A stretch of DNA of 64,000 nucleotides, taken from positions 1,178,001-1,242,000 of the forward strand of contig NZ_OZ244781.1 in the NCBI RefSeq assembly GCF_965219595.1. The letters run 5' to 3'. Below the pieces are notes generated by a model, which had not been told where the DNA came from, ran no database searches, and saw only the letters and a program-made list of their open reading frames with translations. A program made the position numbers and the translations under genes. Of the stretch, positions 16,188 to 24,181 are shown one piece after another. The stretch is from Poriferisodalis sp022821985. Its GTDB lineage: Bacteria; Actinomycetota; Acidimicrobiia; Acidimicrobiales; Poriferisodalaceae. Position 1 is the stretch's first letter; each line of letters begins with the position of its first letter.

Positions 16188-17153
16188 TCAGGCTGCAGGC
16201 TGATCAGCGAGCAGATCGCGGGTCGACTGGGCCACGACGTCGGCCACTTCCCGGTTTTGTTCAAGCAGAGCGTCGATGCGCTCGAACCTGCACAGCACGG
16301 CGGGCATGGCGCTCTCACGCAGCATGGGGAGCCCCATGCCGTTCGTTTCAACGGAGCCGAACATTGGTTCCAGTCCGTCCGCGATGTCGGTGGCGAGCTT
16401 CTGGCCGGCGCGGCTCACGAAGTGACGACCCTGGAAGTAGCTGACCGAGGGCGCGGCTGGCTTGACCTCGAAACCGATGTAGACGGCTGCACCGAATCGG
16501 TTGACCTGCGCGGCTTGCGTTGACCAGTCAGGATGGTGAACGGTCAGCACCTCGGCGCCGTCGCGCCCGATCTCGCGCCGCACCGACGCGGTGACGGGCT
16601 CGAGACCGCCGGCTTCACCCACGGCGATGCGCCGTCCGATCAACTGGCCGCCGGCGGATTCCAAGCGTTGCCGCTCGGTGATGTGGGCGACGACCGATGC
16701 GTCGCCGAGCGGTCGCACGAGCTGCTGCAGTGTCTGCAAGGTTCGGCCGCCGCAGACGCCGTCACCGCCCAAGCTCATATTCGTCTGGAAATCGGCGAGC
16801 GCGGCTGCGGTCAGCGGACCCCAGATCCCATCGATGCGTCCGACCGAGAACCCCAGCGTGCTGAGCATCCGTTGCACCTCGGCGACGTCATCGCCCCGCA
16901 GGTGCGGAGTGCGCAGGTACAGGAAGCGATCTCCCAGCCGCTGGCCCGCCTCGATCAGCAGTCCCCATGTCTCGGGGCCGCAGATGCCGTCGACATCGAT
17001 CGAGCGCTGCGCCTGGAATGCCTTGACGGACTCGGCAGTTGCCGAGTCGAAGATGCCGGTGATCGGGCCGTGCCAGTGACCAGTCGCGGTCAGCCGATGC
17101 TGGAGGTCTCGAACGTGCGGACCTGCCGCGCCGACGCCGAACGGTCGGATCAG
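16188..17153 (-). CDS. cwlM: CwlM-like protein: two peptidoglycan-binding domains and a degenerate amidase_3 domain
   Basis: With a CTG start at 17153 (overlapping the trxA stop as CTGA) the protein has 321 residues: a first PG_binding_1 domain (HVRDLQHRLTATGHW ... GICGPETWGLL), a second (RTPHLRGDDVAEVQRML ... GVCGGRTLQTLQQL), then an amidase_3-like domain (SYFQGRHFVSRAGQKLA, MPAVLCRF). The first ATG/GTG/TTG in frame is GTG 16877, which would cut the first domain away. The amidase zinc ligands appear lost: GEAGG replaces GHGG, VYIGFEV replaces the SIHAN segment, and the final Glu of PAVLVE is Arg. There is no signal peptide. Mycobacterial CwlM, at the same locus, is a cytoplasmic regulator of MurA; a similar role is inferred. 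Confidence 0.8.
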   Translation of the reverse strand: MIRPFGVGAAGPHVRDLQHRLTATGHWHGPITGIFDSATAESVKAFQAQRSIDVDGICGPETWGLLIEAGQRLGDRFLYLRTPHLRGDDVAEVQRMLSTLGFSVGRIDGIWGPLTAAALADFQTNMSLGGDGVCGGRTLQTLQQLVRPLGDASVVAHITERQRLESAGGQLIGRRIAVGEAGGLEPVTASVRREIGRDGAEVLTVHHPDWSTQAAQVNRFGAAVYIGFEVKPAAPSVSYFQGRHFVSRAGQKLATDIADGLEPMFGSVETNGMGLPMLRESAMPAVLCRFERIDALLEQNREVADVVAQSTRDLLADQPAA

Positions 17154-17473
17154 AGGAACTCGCCGATCTCAGCCAGCAGGGCACTCTTCGGCTTGGCGCC
17201 GACGAGACGCTTAGCCGGTTCGCCGTCTCGGAACATGATGAGCGTCGGAATGCTCATCACCTGGTAGCGCATGGCCAAGTCGGGACTCTCGTCGACGTTG
17301 ACCTTGGCGATGCGGATGTTGTCGTGCTCCGAGGCAATCTCCTCGAGAATGGGGGCGATCATCTTGCACGGTCCGCACCATTCGGCCCAGAAATCCACCA
17401 GCACAGGGCTGTCAGCACTGCCGACCGTCTCGTCGAACGTGCTGTCATCCAAGGTGGAAATGCCTTCGGCCAT
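17150..17473 (-). CDS. trxA: Thioredoxin
   Basis: 107-residue thioredoxin with the active site WAEWCGPCKMIAPILEE (Cys-Gly-Pro-Cys at about 32-35), the cis-proline segment VMSIPTLIMFRDGE, and the C-terminal helix. It reduces protein disulfides and is recycled by TrxB, encoded just upstream on the same strand. The stop overlaps the proposed CTG start of the cwlM-like gene. The order trxB-trxA-cwlM facing parB-parA is the same as in mycobacteria. Confidence 0.96.
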   Translation of the reverse strand: MAEGISTLDDSTFDETVGSADSPVLVDFWAEWCGPCKMIAPILEEIASEHDNIRIAKVNVDESPDLAMRYQVMSIPTLIMFRDGEPAKRLVGAKPKSALLAEIGEFL

Positions 17474-17547
17474 CGCTGGCTCCTCGTCTCGTGGTTGCCG
17501 CGAGGCTACCGCTGCGGTCTCGTCTGACGGCGGTTGACGTCTGAGTC

Positions 17548-18519
17548 TCAGTGACCTTGGGCTTCAAGCCAGCGCTCGGCGTCGATGGCAGCTTGGCAGC
17601 CCGAGCCGGCGGCTGTCACTGCTTGGCGGTAGTAGTCGTCTTGCACGTCGCCGCAGGCGAAGACGCCCTCGATGTTCGTGCGAGCGCTGCCAGCCTCGGT
17701 CACGAGATAGCCGTTGGGCTTGCGGTCGAGCCAATCCGCGAACAGCTCGGTGTTCGGTCGATGCCCGATCGCGATGAACAGGCCTGAGATGTCGAGCGGC
17801 GAACGCTGCTTCGTCTGTGTGTCCTCGAGCATGACGCCCTCGAGGCGCTCGTCACCGAGGATCTCCACCACCTGCCGGTTCCACAAGAACTCGATCCGCT
17901 CGTTGGCGAAGGCTCGATCCTGCATGATCTTCGAAGCGCGCAACTCGTCGCGTCGATGCACGACGTACACCTTTGCTGCAAAACGCGTCAGGAAGGTGGC
18001 CTCTTCGAGTGCGCTGTCGCCGCCGCCCACCACCGCGATCTCCTGACCCCGGAAGAAGAAGCCGTCACAGGTGGCACAGGTGGACACACCGTGACCGATG
18101 AGGCGCTCCTCATTGGGCAGCTCGAGCAACAAGCTCTGCGCTCCGGTGGACACGATCACCGTGCGGCTGCGATAACACGTGTCGCCAACCCAGACTGAGA
18201 ACGGCTGTTCGCCTAAATCGACTTTGGTGGCTTTGGCAGTGAGGAATTCGGCACCGAAGCGTTCTGCTTGAGCCCGGAAGCCGGCCATCAAGTCAGGACC
18301 CAGGACACCGTCTGGAAATCCGGGATAGTTCTCGACATCGGTGGTCAGCATGAGCTGCCCGCCCGGCTGGTCGCTGGTGGAGGACGGCTCGCCCTCGATC
18401 ACGAGCGGCTGCAAGCTTGCTCGAGCGGTGTAGATGGCTGCGGTAAGACCGGCCGGGCCGCTCCCGACGATGATCACGTCGCGCGGCGCGGCGTCAGGAG
18501 ATCCGGCGCCGCTGCTCAT
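17548..18519 (-). CDS. trxB: Thioredoxin-disulfide reductase
   Basis: FAD/NADPH enzyme that reduces thioredoxin. From ATG 18519 (GAGGG upstream) it has 323 residues: an FAD-binding GSGPAGLTAAIYTARA, the redox-active CATC in STCATCDGFFF, NADPH-binding VVGGGDSALEEA, and a C-terminal GVFACGDVQDDYYRQAVTAA. The open frame runs 30 codons further upstream, but that part overlaps the neighbouring membrane protein gene. Its start overlaps that gene's stop as ATGA. Confidence 0.96.
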   Translation of the reverse strand: MSSGAGSPDAAPRDVIIVGSGPAGLTAAIYTARASLQPLVIEGEPSSTSDQPGGQLMLTTDVENYPGFPDGVLGPDLMAGFRAQAERFGAEFLTAKATKVDLGEQPFSVWVGDTCYRSRTVIVSTGAQSLLLELPNEERLIGHGVSTCATCDGFFFRGQEIAVVGGGDSALEEATFLTRFAAKVYVVHRRDELRASKIMQDRAFANERIEFLWNRQVVEILGDERLEGVMLEDTQTKQRSPLDISGLFIAIGHRPNTELFADWLDRKPNGYLVTEAGSARTNIEGVFACGDVQDDYYRQAVTAAGSGCQAAIDAERWLEAQGH

Positions 18520-18845
18520 GCTTCCCTCGCCGTACGCGGTCGCCGCTTGGACCACGCCCATGCTCCGGCACCGCCGAATATGCCGCCGGCGATCAGGTGC
18601 GCAGACCACACGTCGCCCGGCACCGCGATATCGAGTGCCCTGATCGCCGCAATGGCCACCAGCACCACGACACCCACCGCCGCGGTGACGATGACCAGGC
18701 CGTACACCAGCCCTCGCGTAGCCGTGATCAGCGGTCCGCTCGTCCGGGCGCGAACTGCATCGACGGCATCGGTAAACCGAGCGACGGCTGCGTCGATGCT
18801 GTCGTCGGGCGTCTCGCCGGAGCCCTTCGAGCGCTTCGAGATCAT
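18516..18845 (-). CDS. Small two-TM membrane protein of unknown function
   Basis: 109 residues: a hydrophilic, partly acidic N-terminus (to about 40), a hydrophobic segment GLVYGLVIVTAAVGVVVLVA (about 46-65), a second near AHLIAGGIFGGAGAWAW (about 82-98), and a basic tail SKRRPRTAREA. I do not recognise the family with certainty. The ATGA overlap with trxB suggests co-expression. Upstream lie copies of the dispersed repeat. Confidence 0.7.
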   Translation of the reverse strand: MISKRSKGSGETPDDSIDAAVARFTDAVDAVRARTSGPLITATRGLVYGLVIVTAAVGVVVLVAIAAIRALDIAVPGDVWSAHLIAGGIFGGAGAWAWSKRRPRTAREA

Positions 18846-18858
18846 CGGCGGAAGCCTA

Positions 18859-18980
18859 GAGGCTGAGCCAGAGGCGAAGCCGTGGCCCGAGCGGCCCGTG
18901 AGCGCCGGCGAACAAGAGCGGGAGGCACAGGGCGAAGCCGTGGCCCGAGCGGCCCGTGAGCGCCGGCGAACAAGAGCGGA
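18859..18980. repeat. Dispersed intergenic repeat, tandem copies C1 and C2
   Basis: Two tandem copies, about 18859-18922 and 18931-18980, of the family described at 9001. Both have GGCGAAGCC, GTGGCCCGAGCGGCCCGTGA and GAACAAGAGCGG, with the short variable segment GCGCCGGC. C1 also keeps the leading AGGCTGAGCC. Orientation is opposite to copies A and B and the same as copy D. Confidence 0.85.
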
Positions 18981-19004
18981 GAGAAAGAAGTTTTGCGGTC
19001 GCCG

Positions 19005-20510
19005 CTAGGGGGTTACGGCGTCGGTGCTGGGGGGTGCTTCGGTGGCATTGCTCGTGGTGGCGACCTCGATCCGGGACACGGTGACCCGATGCCCGCCGTT
19101 GGGCAACTCGTCACCGAGATCGGTGATCCACACGAGCAGGGCAGCGGCCTCGGCAGATGGCACCTCGAGCGTTGTCGAACCCGTGATGTCCTGCGCTGTT
19201 GCGACCGGGCTTCCCCAATCGATCAGCGTGCGATTGCGCTCGCTCGATGCGTACAGCTCGAAGGACCACCCGACGGTGGGAGAGTCGATCAGCAGGCGCT
19301 CGACCGAGTGTGGCTCGTCGCCGTACAGCACGACGATCAGCCCGACGCCGTCCTTGAGCCCGCCGAAGTCGCGGGTGTTGTAGCGCGCGGTGCTCCAGCC
19401 GGTGCCCGGATCGCCGTCGTTGATGAAGATGAGGCGCTCGGGATGCTCGATCCGGTCGTCGCCGGCCGGATCGAAGTCGGTGATGGACTCCAGCAGGATC
19501 GGTACGCGGCGAACTTGGGTCGTCGTCGGTGCCGGCGCGGCGGTCGGCACAGTCTGCGGCGCGACGGTCACAGCGGTCGCGACGACGGTTGCCGACGGCA
19601 CGACGGTGACGACCGGCTGCGTACCTGCGTCCGGGGCCGCGGTCACGGGGGGCGGCGATGCTTCCGGGGCCGGTTCGGATGGCTGCCCGATGACCACGGC
19701 GACCCCGACAAGCGTGGCCGCTGCGGCTACCAGAATGCCGACGGGCGCCAACCAGTGCCGTTCTGCCTGCCATACCGATCTGCGATCGGCGCCGGTGCCG
19801 TCGGCCGCCGGCAGTTCGTCGACGACCGAACGCAGTGCGAGCAGCATCGATGGGACATCGGGCCATGGGTCCGAAGCGCTGATGGCCCGTGCGAGCACCG
19901 GCGCCACGACATCGGGCACGACAGGGTCAAGTTCCCAGGTGCCATCGGGTCGCCGCTGAGGTGCTGCTCCGACAATGAGTCGGTGCGCGAGCACAGCGAT
20001 CGAAGCCAGATCAGTACGCCGTGTCGCGGGAATGGTGACGGCGTCGTCGGTGGGCGGGCCGTTGAGAATGACCCAGCCCACCTCGGCGCGCCACCCGATG
20101 TACTCAGCATCGACGCCACCGTGGGCGAAGCCCGCGCTGTGCAGAACGGCCAGCGCCTCAGTTACCGCGATGACGACGCGGATCGCCTCGGTTGCAGCCA
20201 GACGCCTGGTGTCTCCATTGGGTGCCGCGAGTTCCTCAGTGAGCATCCTGGTGGGCAGTTGCTCGGTGACGATCGCAAAGTGATCCGCTTCGTCGTAGGT
20301 ATCGAGGATGTGCAGCAGGCCATGGTGCTCGACACGCGCCAGTGCCTTGGCCTGCAGGCGCAGGCGGTGACCGATCTCGCTGTCGGCGGTTGCCCGGCGG
20401 ATCGTGACCGGTCGATTGAGCGTGCGATCCAATCCGGACCACGTCTCGACTGCGCCCGGCTGCAGCAGTTCGTGCCGCTCGTACCGTTCGTTCGAGCCGG
20501 TGTCGGTCAC
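19005..20510 (-). CDS. Transmembrane pseudokinase with extracytoplasmic domain (MviN C-terminal-like)
   Basis: 501 residues. The first about 220 resemble a Ser/Thr kinase, but the VAIK lysine is replaced (VTIRR), the HRD loop reads HGGVDAEYI at 130-138 so the catalytic Asp, Lys and Asn are lost, and DFG is NGP. One membrane helix follows (about 248-272), then a Pro/Ala/Thr/Val-rich stalk and a C-terminal beta-rich domain (GTGWSTARYNTRDFGG ... FELYASS). In mycobacteria this pseudokinase-TM-extracellular module is the C-terminal part of MviN/MurJ (Rv3910) and binds FhaA. Here it is a separate gene, two genes downstream of murJ and overlapping degV by four bases. Confidence 0.82.
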   Translation of the reverse strand: MTDTGSNERYERHELLQPGAVETWSGLDRTLNRPVTIRRATADSEIGHRLRLQAKALARVEHHGLLHILDTYDEADHFAIVTEQLPTRMLTEELAAPNGDTRRLAATEAIRVVIAVTEALAVLHSAGFAHGGVDAEYIGWRAEVGWVILNGPPTDDAVTIPATRRTDLASIAVLAHRLIVGAAPQRRPDGTWELDPVVPDVVAPVLARAISASDPWPDVPSMLLALRSVVDELPAADGTGADRRSVWQAERHWLAPVGILVAAAATLVGVAVVIGQPSEPAPEASPPPVTAAPDAGTQPVVTVVPSATVVATAVTVAPQTVPTAAPAPTTTQVRRVPILLESITDFDPAGDDRIEHPERLIFINDGDPGTGWSTARYNTRDFGGLKDGVGLIVVLYGDEPHSVERLLIDSPTVGWSFELYASSERNRTLIDWGSPVATAQDITGSTTLEVPSAEAAALLVWITDLGDELPNGGHRVTVSRIEVATTSNATEAPPSTDAVTP

Positions 20511-21358
20511 TCCTTCGTGATGAAGACCACGCCGATGGTGCCGACACCCGCGTGTGCTCCGACGACGGGACCGATCAGCATCACCCTGGGCTCAGTGTCA
20601 GTGAGCGGCGCGATCCGCGCCACAAAATCGTCGACATCGTCACAGTCCGCATGCATCACCGCGATCACCGAGATGTTCGGGCCCTCTGTTGCCACCAGGT
20701 CGACCAGGTGCGCGAGTGCGCGAGTGCGTGTTCGCTGCTTGCCCGCCGGCTCGACGCGGCCGTCGGTGACGGTGATCAGGGGCTTGATCGACAGCACCGA
20801 GCCCAGCAGCGATTGCGCAGCGCCGATGCGGCCGCCCTTGCGCAAATTCTCCAACGTGTCCAGAGCGGCGTGAACGCGGACTCGCTGCGCTGAGGCCCGT
20901 ACGGCATCGGCGATCTGCGATCCGTCGGCGCCGGTGGCGGCAAGTTCCGCGGCAGCGATGACCAGCAGCCCGAGGCCGGCACTGACCGTTCGGCTGTCCA
21001 CCACATGGCAGGTGAGCCCGCTCGGGGGCTCCGATGCCGCCTGTTGAGCGGCTTCGATCGTCGCCGAGAGGTCCCCGCTCAGCGTGACCACGACGACTTC
21101 GCTCGCGCCGGCGTCAGCGGCGCGCTGGTATGCCTGCGCGAAGGCACCGGGGGAGGGCGCGGCGGTGGACGGCAGCTCCTCGCTGGTCCGGCAGCGCATC
21201 CAGAAGTCGGCCGTGCTGAGCTCGACGCGATCGGTGAATGACTGCATGCCGAACCGGATCTCCAACGGGACCACCGTGATGCCAAGGCCTGCAGCGACCT
21301 CTTCGCTGAGGTCGCAGGAACTGTCGGTGATGATGTGCACTGGGGCTTGCGCTGTCAT
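20507..21358 (-). CDS. DegV family fatty-acid-binding protein
   Basis: 283 residues with the DegV pattern: HIITDSSCDLSEEVAAGLGI at the start, VVPLEIRFG, a TSQP-like segment (LPSTAAPSPGAFAQAY), VVDSRTVSAGLGLLV, and LENLRKGGRIGAAQSLLGSVLSIKPLI. DegV/FakB proteins bind a fatty acid for phosphorylation by FakA; no fakA is visible in this window. It sits between murJ and the pseudokinase, six bases after the murJ stop, and overlaps the pseudokinase start. Confidence 0.92.
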   Translation of the reverse strand: MTAQAPVHIITDSSCDLSEEVAAGLGITVVPLEIRFGMQSFTDRVELSTADFWMRCRTSEELPSTAAPSPGAFAQAYQRAADAGASEVVVVTLSGDLSATIEAAQQAASEPPSGLTCHVVDSRTVSAGLGLLVIAAAELAATGADGSQIADAVRASAQRVRVHAALDTLENLRKGGRIGAAQSLLGSVLSIKPLITVTDGRVEPAGKQRTRTRALAHLVDLVATEGPNISVIAVMHADCDDVDDFVARIAPLTDTEPRVMLIGPVVGAHAGVGTIGVVFITKE

Positions 21359-21364
21359 TGCGGC

Positions 21365-23143
21365 TCAGTTTCTTTCGCTGTCGTCGGTGGGGGATTCGTC
21401 GGGTTCGGGGCGGGTGTCAGTGTGCGTGGCGTCGTGCGAGCGTTGCGCGCGCTTCGGGGCCACGCGGGACAGTTGCGAAGTTAGTGCTCGGGCCGCAGGC
21501 AACCGGAGCGCCAGTCCGCAGCCAAGGTGAAGCCCTGCCATGGTCACGCCGGCAACCGCGACTCGCAGTACGGAAGGCACTGGTGCCAGCACGAGCGTGA
21601 CCCCCAGACCGACAACGAATGTCACAGCCGCTGGCACCAGGTGACGCGCAATCGCGCCGCCGAACAGCCGCCCCGCCGGCCAGTCGGCCGCCGTCGGCAT
21701 GCCAGCCCGCGCGGGACGGCGTTGCATGACCGCTCGACGCAGCAAGCCCAGTTCGACCCAGGCGCCCAACGCCGCACCGAGCGCCAGACCTACCGCGCCC
21801 AGCCGGGCGGGCAGTGCAGGATCTGAGCGGATCCCCGAATCCAGCAGCGACCACGTGGATTCCAGCGAGAACAGGTCGATGTCGCCGAATCCGGTGAGGG
21901 CGCCCTCGAGCACGAGCACCCGGTCCAGCGGCAGCATCAGTGCCGCGCCGACTGCCAGCGAGACAGCCAGCCGGATCGCTGCGATAGTGGCCGCCGTGCG
22001 CGTGTCGCGCGCGGCGAACAGGACGTTCTGGCACAGCCTCGATGCCACGAGCGGCACCAGTCCGAGCGAGTAGGCACCGAGCACGAGGGCGATCAGGGTG
22101 ATGTCGTCCTCCGCGATTGCCGTTCGCAGCCCGGCGAGATTGAACACCGAGTCGGTGAGCGGTCCGCCGGCTGCGAAGTAGATCGCCACCACCCCAGAGA
22201 CGCCGAAGGCAGTCGCGCACAGGCGTGCAGACGTGCGCTCGGCAATCGTGGCGGGTTCCCGGATCCGACTCAGCTCGGTCAGCTCGGCGGCGGCGATGCT
22301 GGTGCCGATCAGGCTCAGGGGCAGCAGGTACAGCGTCTGCGCAGCGGCCATCGCTGCTGCGGCTCCCACGCTGAGCAGTGAGGCCAGCGCGAGATCCAGG
22401 AAGGCCGAGATCTGCAGTACCCCGCGACCGGCCACCGCAGGCCCGAACCGCTTGATGACCCCGGCGGCGTGCGGCTCCCTCCAACCGAAGTTCAGGGAGA
22501 TCCGCGGGTCGGCCCGCCAGACACCCCGCAACTGCACGAGCACCTGGGCCGCTGCGCCTGCAGTCACGCCCCAGGCCAATGCGGTCGCGCGGTCGGCGCC
22601 CGCCACCCCCCATGCGAGCACGCCGACCAACACGGCGATCTGGGTCGCGTTCCACACCACCGGCGCCACATAGGAAAGGAAGAAGCGACGGTGGCTGTTG
22701 AGCACCCCCAAGCACCATGCACTGAGCACCGCTAGTGCCGTGCCGCACACCGTGATGCGCACGAGCGTGACCGTGAGCTCGAACCGCTCGCCCACAAATC
22801 CCCAGGCGATGAGCCGCACCAAGGGCCGTGCGGCAAAGATGCTGATCAGCGCGGCAGTCGCGGTGACCGCGACCAGGAACGTGGCGATGGCGCCGGCCAA
22901 TCGACCCGCGGCGCGCTCATCGCGCTCGGTCAGCGAGCTGTAGGCGGGAACGAATGCTCCCGACAGGGCACCCTCGCCGAGCAGGTTCTGGAGGAAATTC
23001 GGGATGCGCATCGCTGCCGCGAACGCATCGCCGATGGTGCCGATCCCGAGAACGTTGGTGACGAGCGCTGTGCGAGCGAGACCTGACAGGCGTGAGACGC
23101 CGATGCCGGCTGCTGCCGCCGCGGCGCCCTGCTGTCGGCGCAT
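21365..23143 (-). CDS. murJ: Lipid II flippase MurJ (MviN core)
   Basis: 592-residue MOP-superfamily membrane protein with about 14 hydrophobic segments. It begins with GIGVSRLSGLARTALVTNVL and has the family NFLQNLLGEGALSGAFVPAY segment near residue 48. It transports lipid II across the membrane for peptidoglycan synthesis. The C-terminus is short and acidic (DTRPEPDESPTDDSE), without the pseudokinase fused in mycobacterial MviN, which here is the gene at 19005-20510. It may share a transcript with carD upstream and degV downstream. Confidence 0.94.
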   Translation of the reverse strand: MRRQQGAAAAAAGIGVSRLSGLARTALVTNVLGIGTIGDAFAAAMRIPNFLQNLLGEGALSGAFVPAYSSLTERDERAAGRLAGAIATFLVAVTATAALISIFAARPLVRLIAWGFVGERFELTVTLVRITVCGTALAVLSAWCLGVLNSHRRFFLSYVAPVVWNATQIAVLVGVLAWGVAGADRATALAWGVTAGAAAQVLVQLRGVWRADPRISLNFGWREPHAAGVIKRFGPAVAGRGVLQISAFLDLALASLLSVGAAAAMAAAQTLYLLPLSLIGTSIAAAELTELSRIREPATIAERTSARLCATAFGVSGVVAIYFAAGGPLTDSVFNLAGLRTAIAEDDITLIALVLGAYSLGLVPLVASRLCQNVLFAARDTRTAATIAAIRLAVSLAVGAALMLPLDRVLVLEGALTGFGDIDLFSLESTWSLLDSGIRSDPALPARLGAVGLALGAALGAWVELGLLRRAVMQRRPARAGMPTAADWPAGRLFGGAIARHLVPAAVTFVVGLGVTLVLAPVPSVLRVAVAGVTMAGLHLGCGLALRLPAARALTSQLSRVAPKRAQRSHDATHTDTRPEPDESPTDDSERN

Positions 23144-23166
23144 GGTGGCGCCCGATCGCTGCCCGC

Positions 23167-23649
23167 TCAGCCGGCGAGCCGCAATTCCACTTGCTGACGG
23201 GCCTCGTCCTCGGTGACGTCCATGCTGATGGACAGTTCCGACACGAGAATCTGGCGGGACTTCTCCAGCATGGACTTCTCGCCGGCCGAGAGACCCTTGG
23301 CGTTCTCGCGCAGTGCGAGGTTCCGGACTACTTCGGCGACTTGGTAGATATCGCCGGACTTCAGCTTCTCCTGGTGATTCTTGAAGCGCCGGCTCCAGTT
23401 GGCCGGCTCGCGGACGTCCTTCTTTGCGAGCAGCTCGAAGAGATCCTCGACGTCATCGGTGTCGATCGGTGGCCGCATGCCGACCTCGTCGACCATGTCG
23501 GCGGGCACCTTCACCGTCAGGTCGCCGTGCGCGGTCTTGAGCACGAGGTACTCGCGGGCCTCGCCGAATTCGTTTCGCTGCTCCCGGGCCATGATCTCCG
23601 CCGCACCGTGGTGGGGGTAGATCACGCGGTCGCCAAGCTCAAACTTCAT
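23167..23649 (-). CDS. carD: CarD family RNA polymerase-binding transcription regulator
   Basis: 160-residue CarD protein. It has the RNAP-interaction (TRCF-like Tudor) N-domain KFELGDRVIYPHHGAAEI and a C-terminal DNA-binding helical domain with the conserved tryptophan segment EPANWSRRFKNHQEKLKSGD. CarD stabilises the open promoter complex, notably at rRNA promoters in actinobacteria. ATG 23649 is preferred over GTG 23655 because AGG lies five bases upstream of it. Confidence 0.95.
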   Translation of the reverse strand: MKFELGDRVIYPHHGAAEIMAREQRNEFGEAREYLVLKTAHGDLTVKVPADMVDEVGMRPPIDTDDVEDLFELLAKKDVREPANWSRRFKNHQEKLKSGDIYQVAEVVRNLALRENAKGLSAGEKSMLEKSRQILVSELSISMDVTEDEARQQVELRLAG

Positions 23650-23745
23650 CGTCACCTACTGAATTCGCCGGTCAGGACTCATCGGAGGATGCCAGAAACT
23701 CTCACTGCTGCCACCGGGCCGCCGCAGCCGCAGCCGCGCGCCAGA

Positions 23746-24150
23746 TCAGCCGGCGCCGAGCGGGTACTTCCGGATGAGGTGATTCCAGCCGCACTCCGGG
23801 CACACCTCGAGCTCGTAGGCCATGAAGTTGCCGTTGCGCTGGGCGACACGCTGGAGTTCTGCGTCCGAGAGCACGCACTTGCCCCCGCTACCCATGCGCG
23901 GGCCGAAGACGTAGCCGACAATCCGCAAGTCGCCGTCGGGGCACAGCGGGCAGCGACGGCCGAGCGGCGGGGCAGCGTTGCGAGCGGCTCGCAGCAGGTC
24001 GGGGTGGGCATCGCATGCCTCGGCACGCGACACCAGGCCCGCTTCCACATCTGCGAGCAGGCGTCGCCGCCTGAGCCGGTAGTCAACCGATCCGGGAACA
24101 GCCGGGGCGGGCTCGGGTGCGATGCGAGGCTGGAGCGCCACGCGGCTCAC
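23746..24150 (-). CDS. DUF5318 family zinc-ribbon-like protein
   Basis: About 134 residues from GTG 24150 (GTG 24141 also possible). The pattern is that of actinobacterial DUF5318: VDYRLRRRRLLADVEAG, EACDAHPDLLRAARN, a CPLC pair near residue 69, IVGYVFGPRM, and CPECGWNHLIRKYPLG at the end. The two Cys-x2-Cys pairs suggest zinc binding. Function unknown. In mycobacteria the homologue (Rv0049) sits beside ponA1 near the rpsF cluster, matching this neighbourhood. The open frame upstream of 24150 overlaps the CCA enzyme gene and is not coding. Confidence 0.8.
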   Translation of the reverse strand: MSRVALQPRIAPEPAPAVPGSVDYRLRRRRLLADVEAGLVSRAEACDAHPDLLRAARNAAPPLGRRCPLCPDGDLRIVGYVFGPRMGSGGKCVLSDAELQRVAQRNGNFMAYELEVCPECGWNHLIRKYPLGAG

Positions 24151-24181
24151 GCTAGTGCGCGGGCTCAAATGTCCCCGGCCC

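Noticed and set aside
18859..18980. Tandem repeats C1-C2 as a CRISPR array
   Set aside because: Only two units, no unique spacers, no cas genes, and the same element occurs singly elsewhere.
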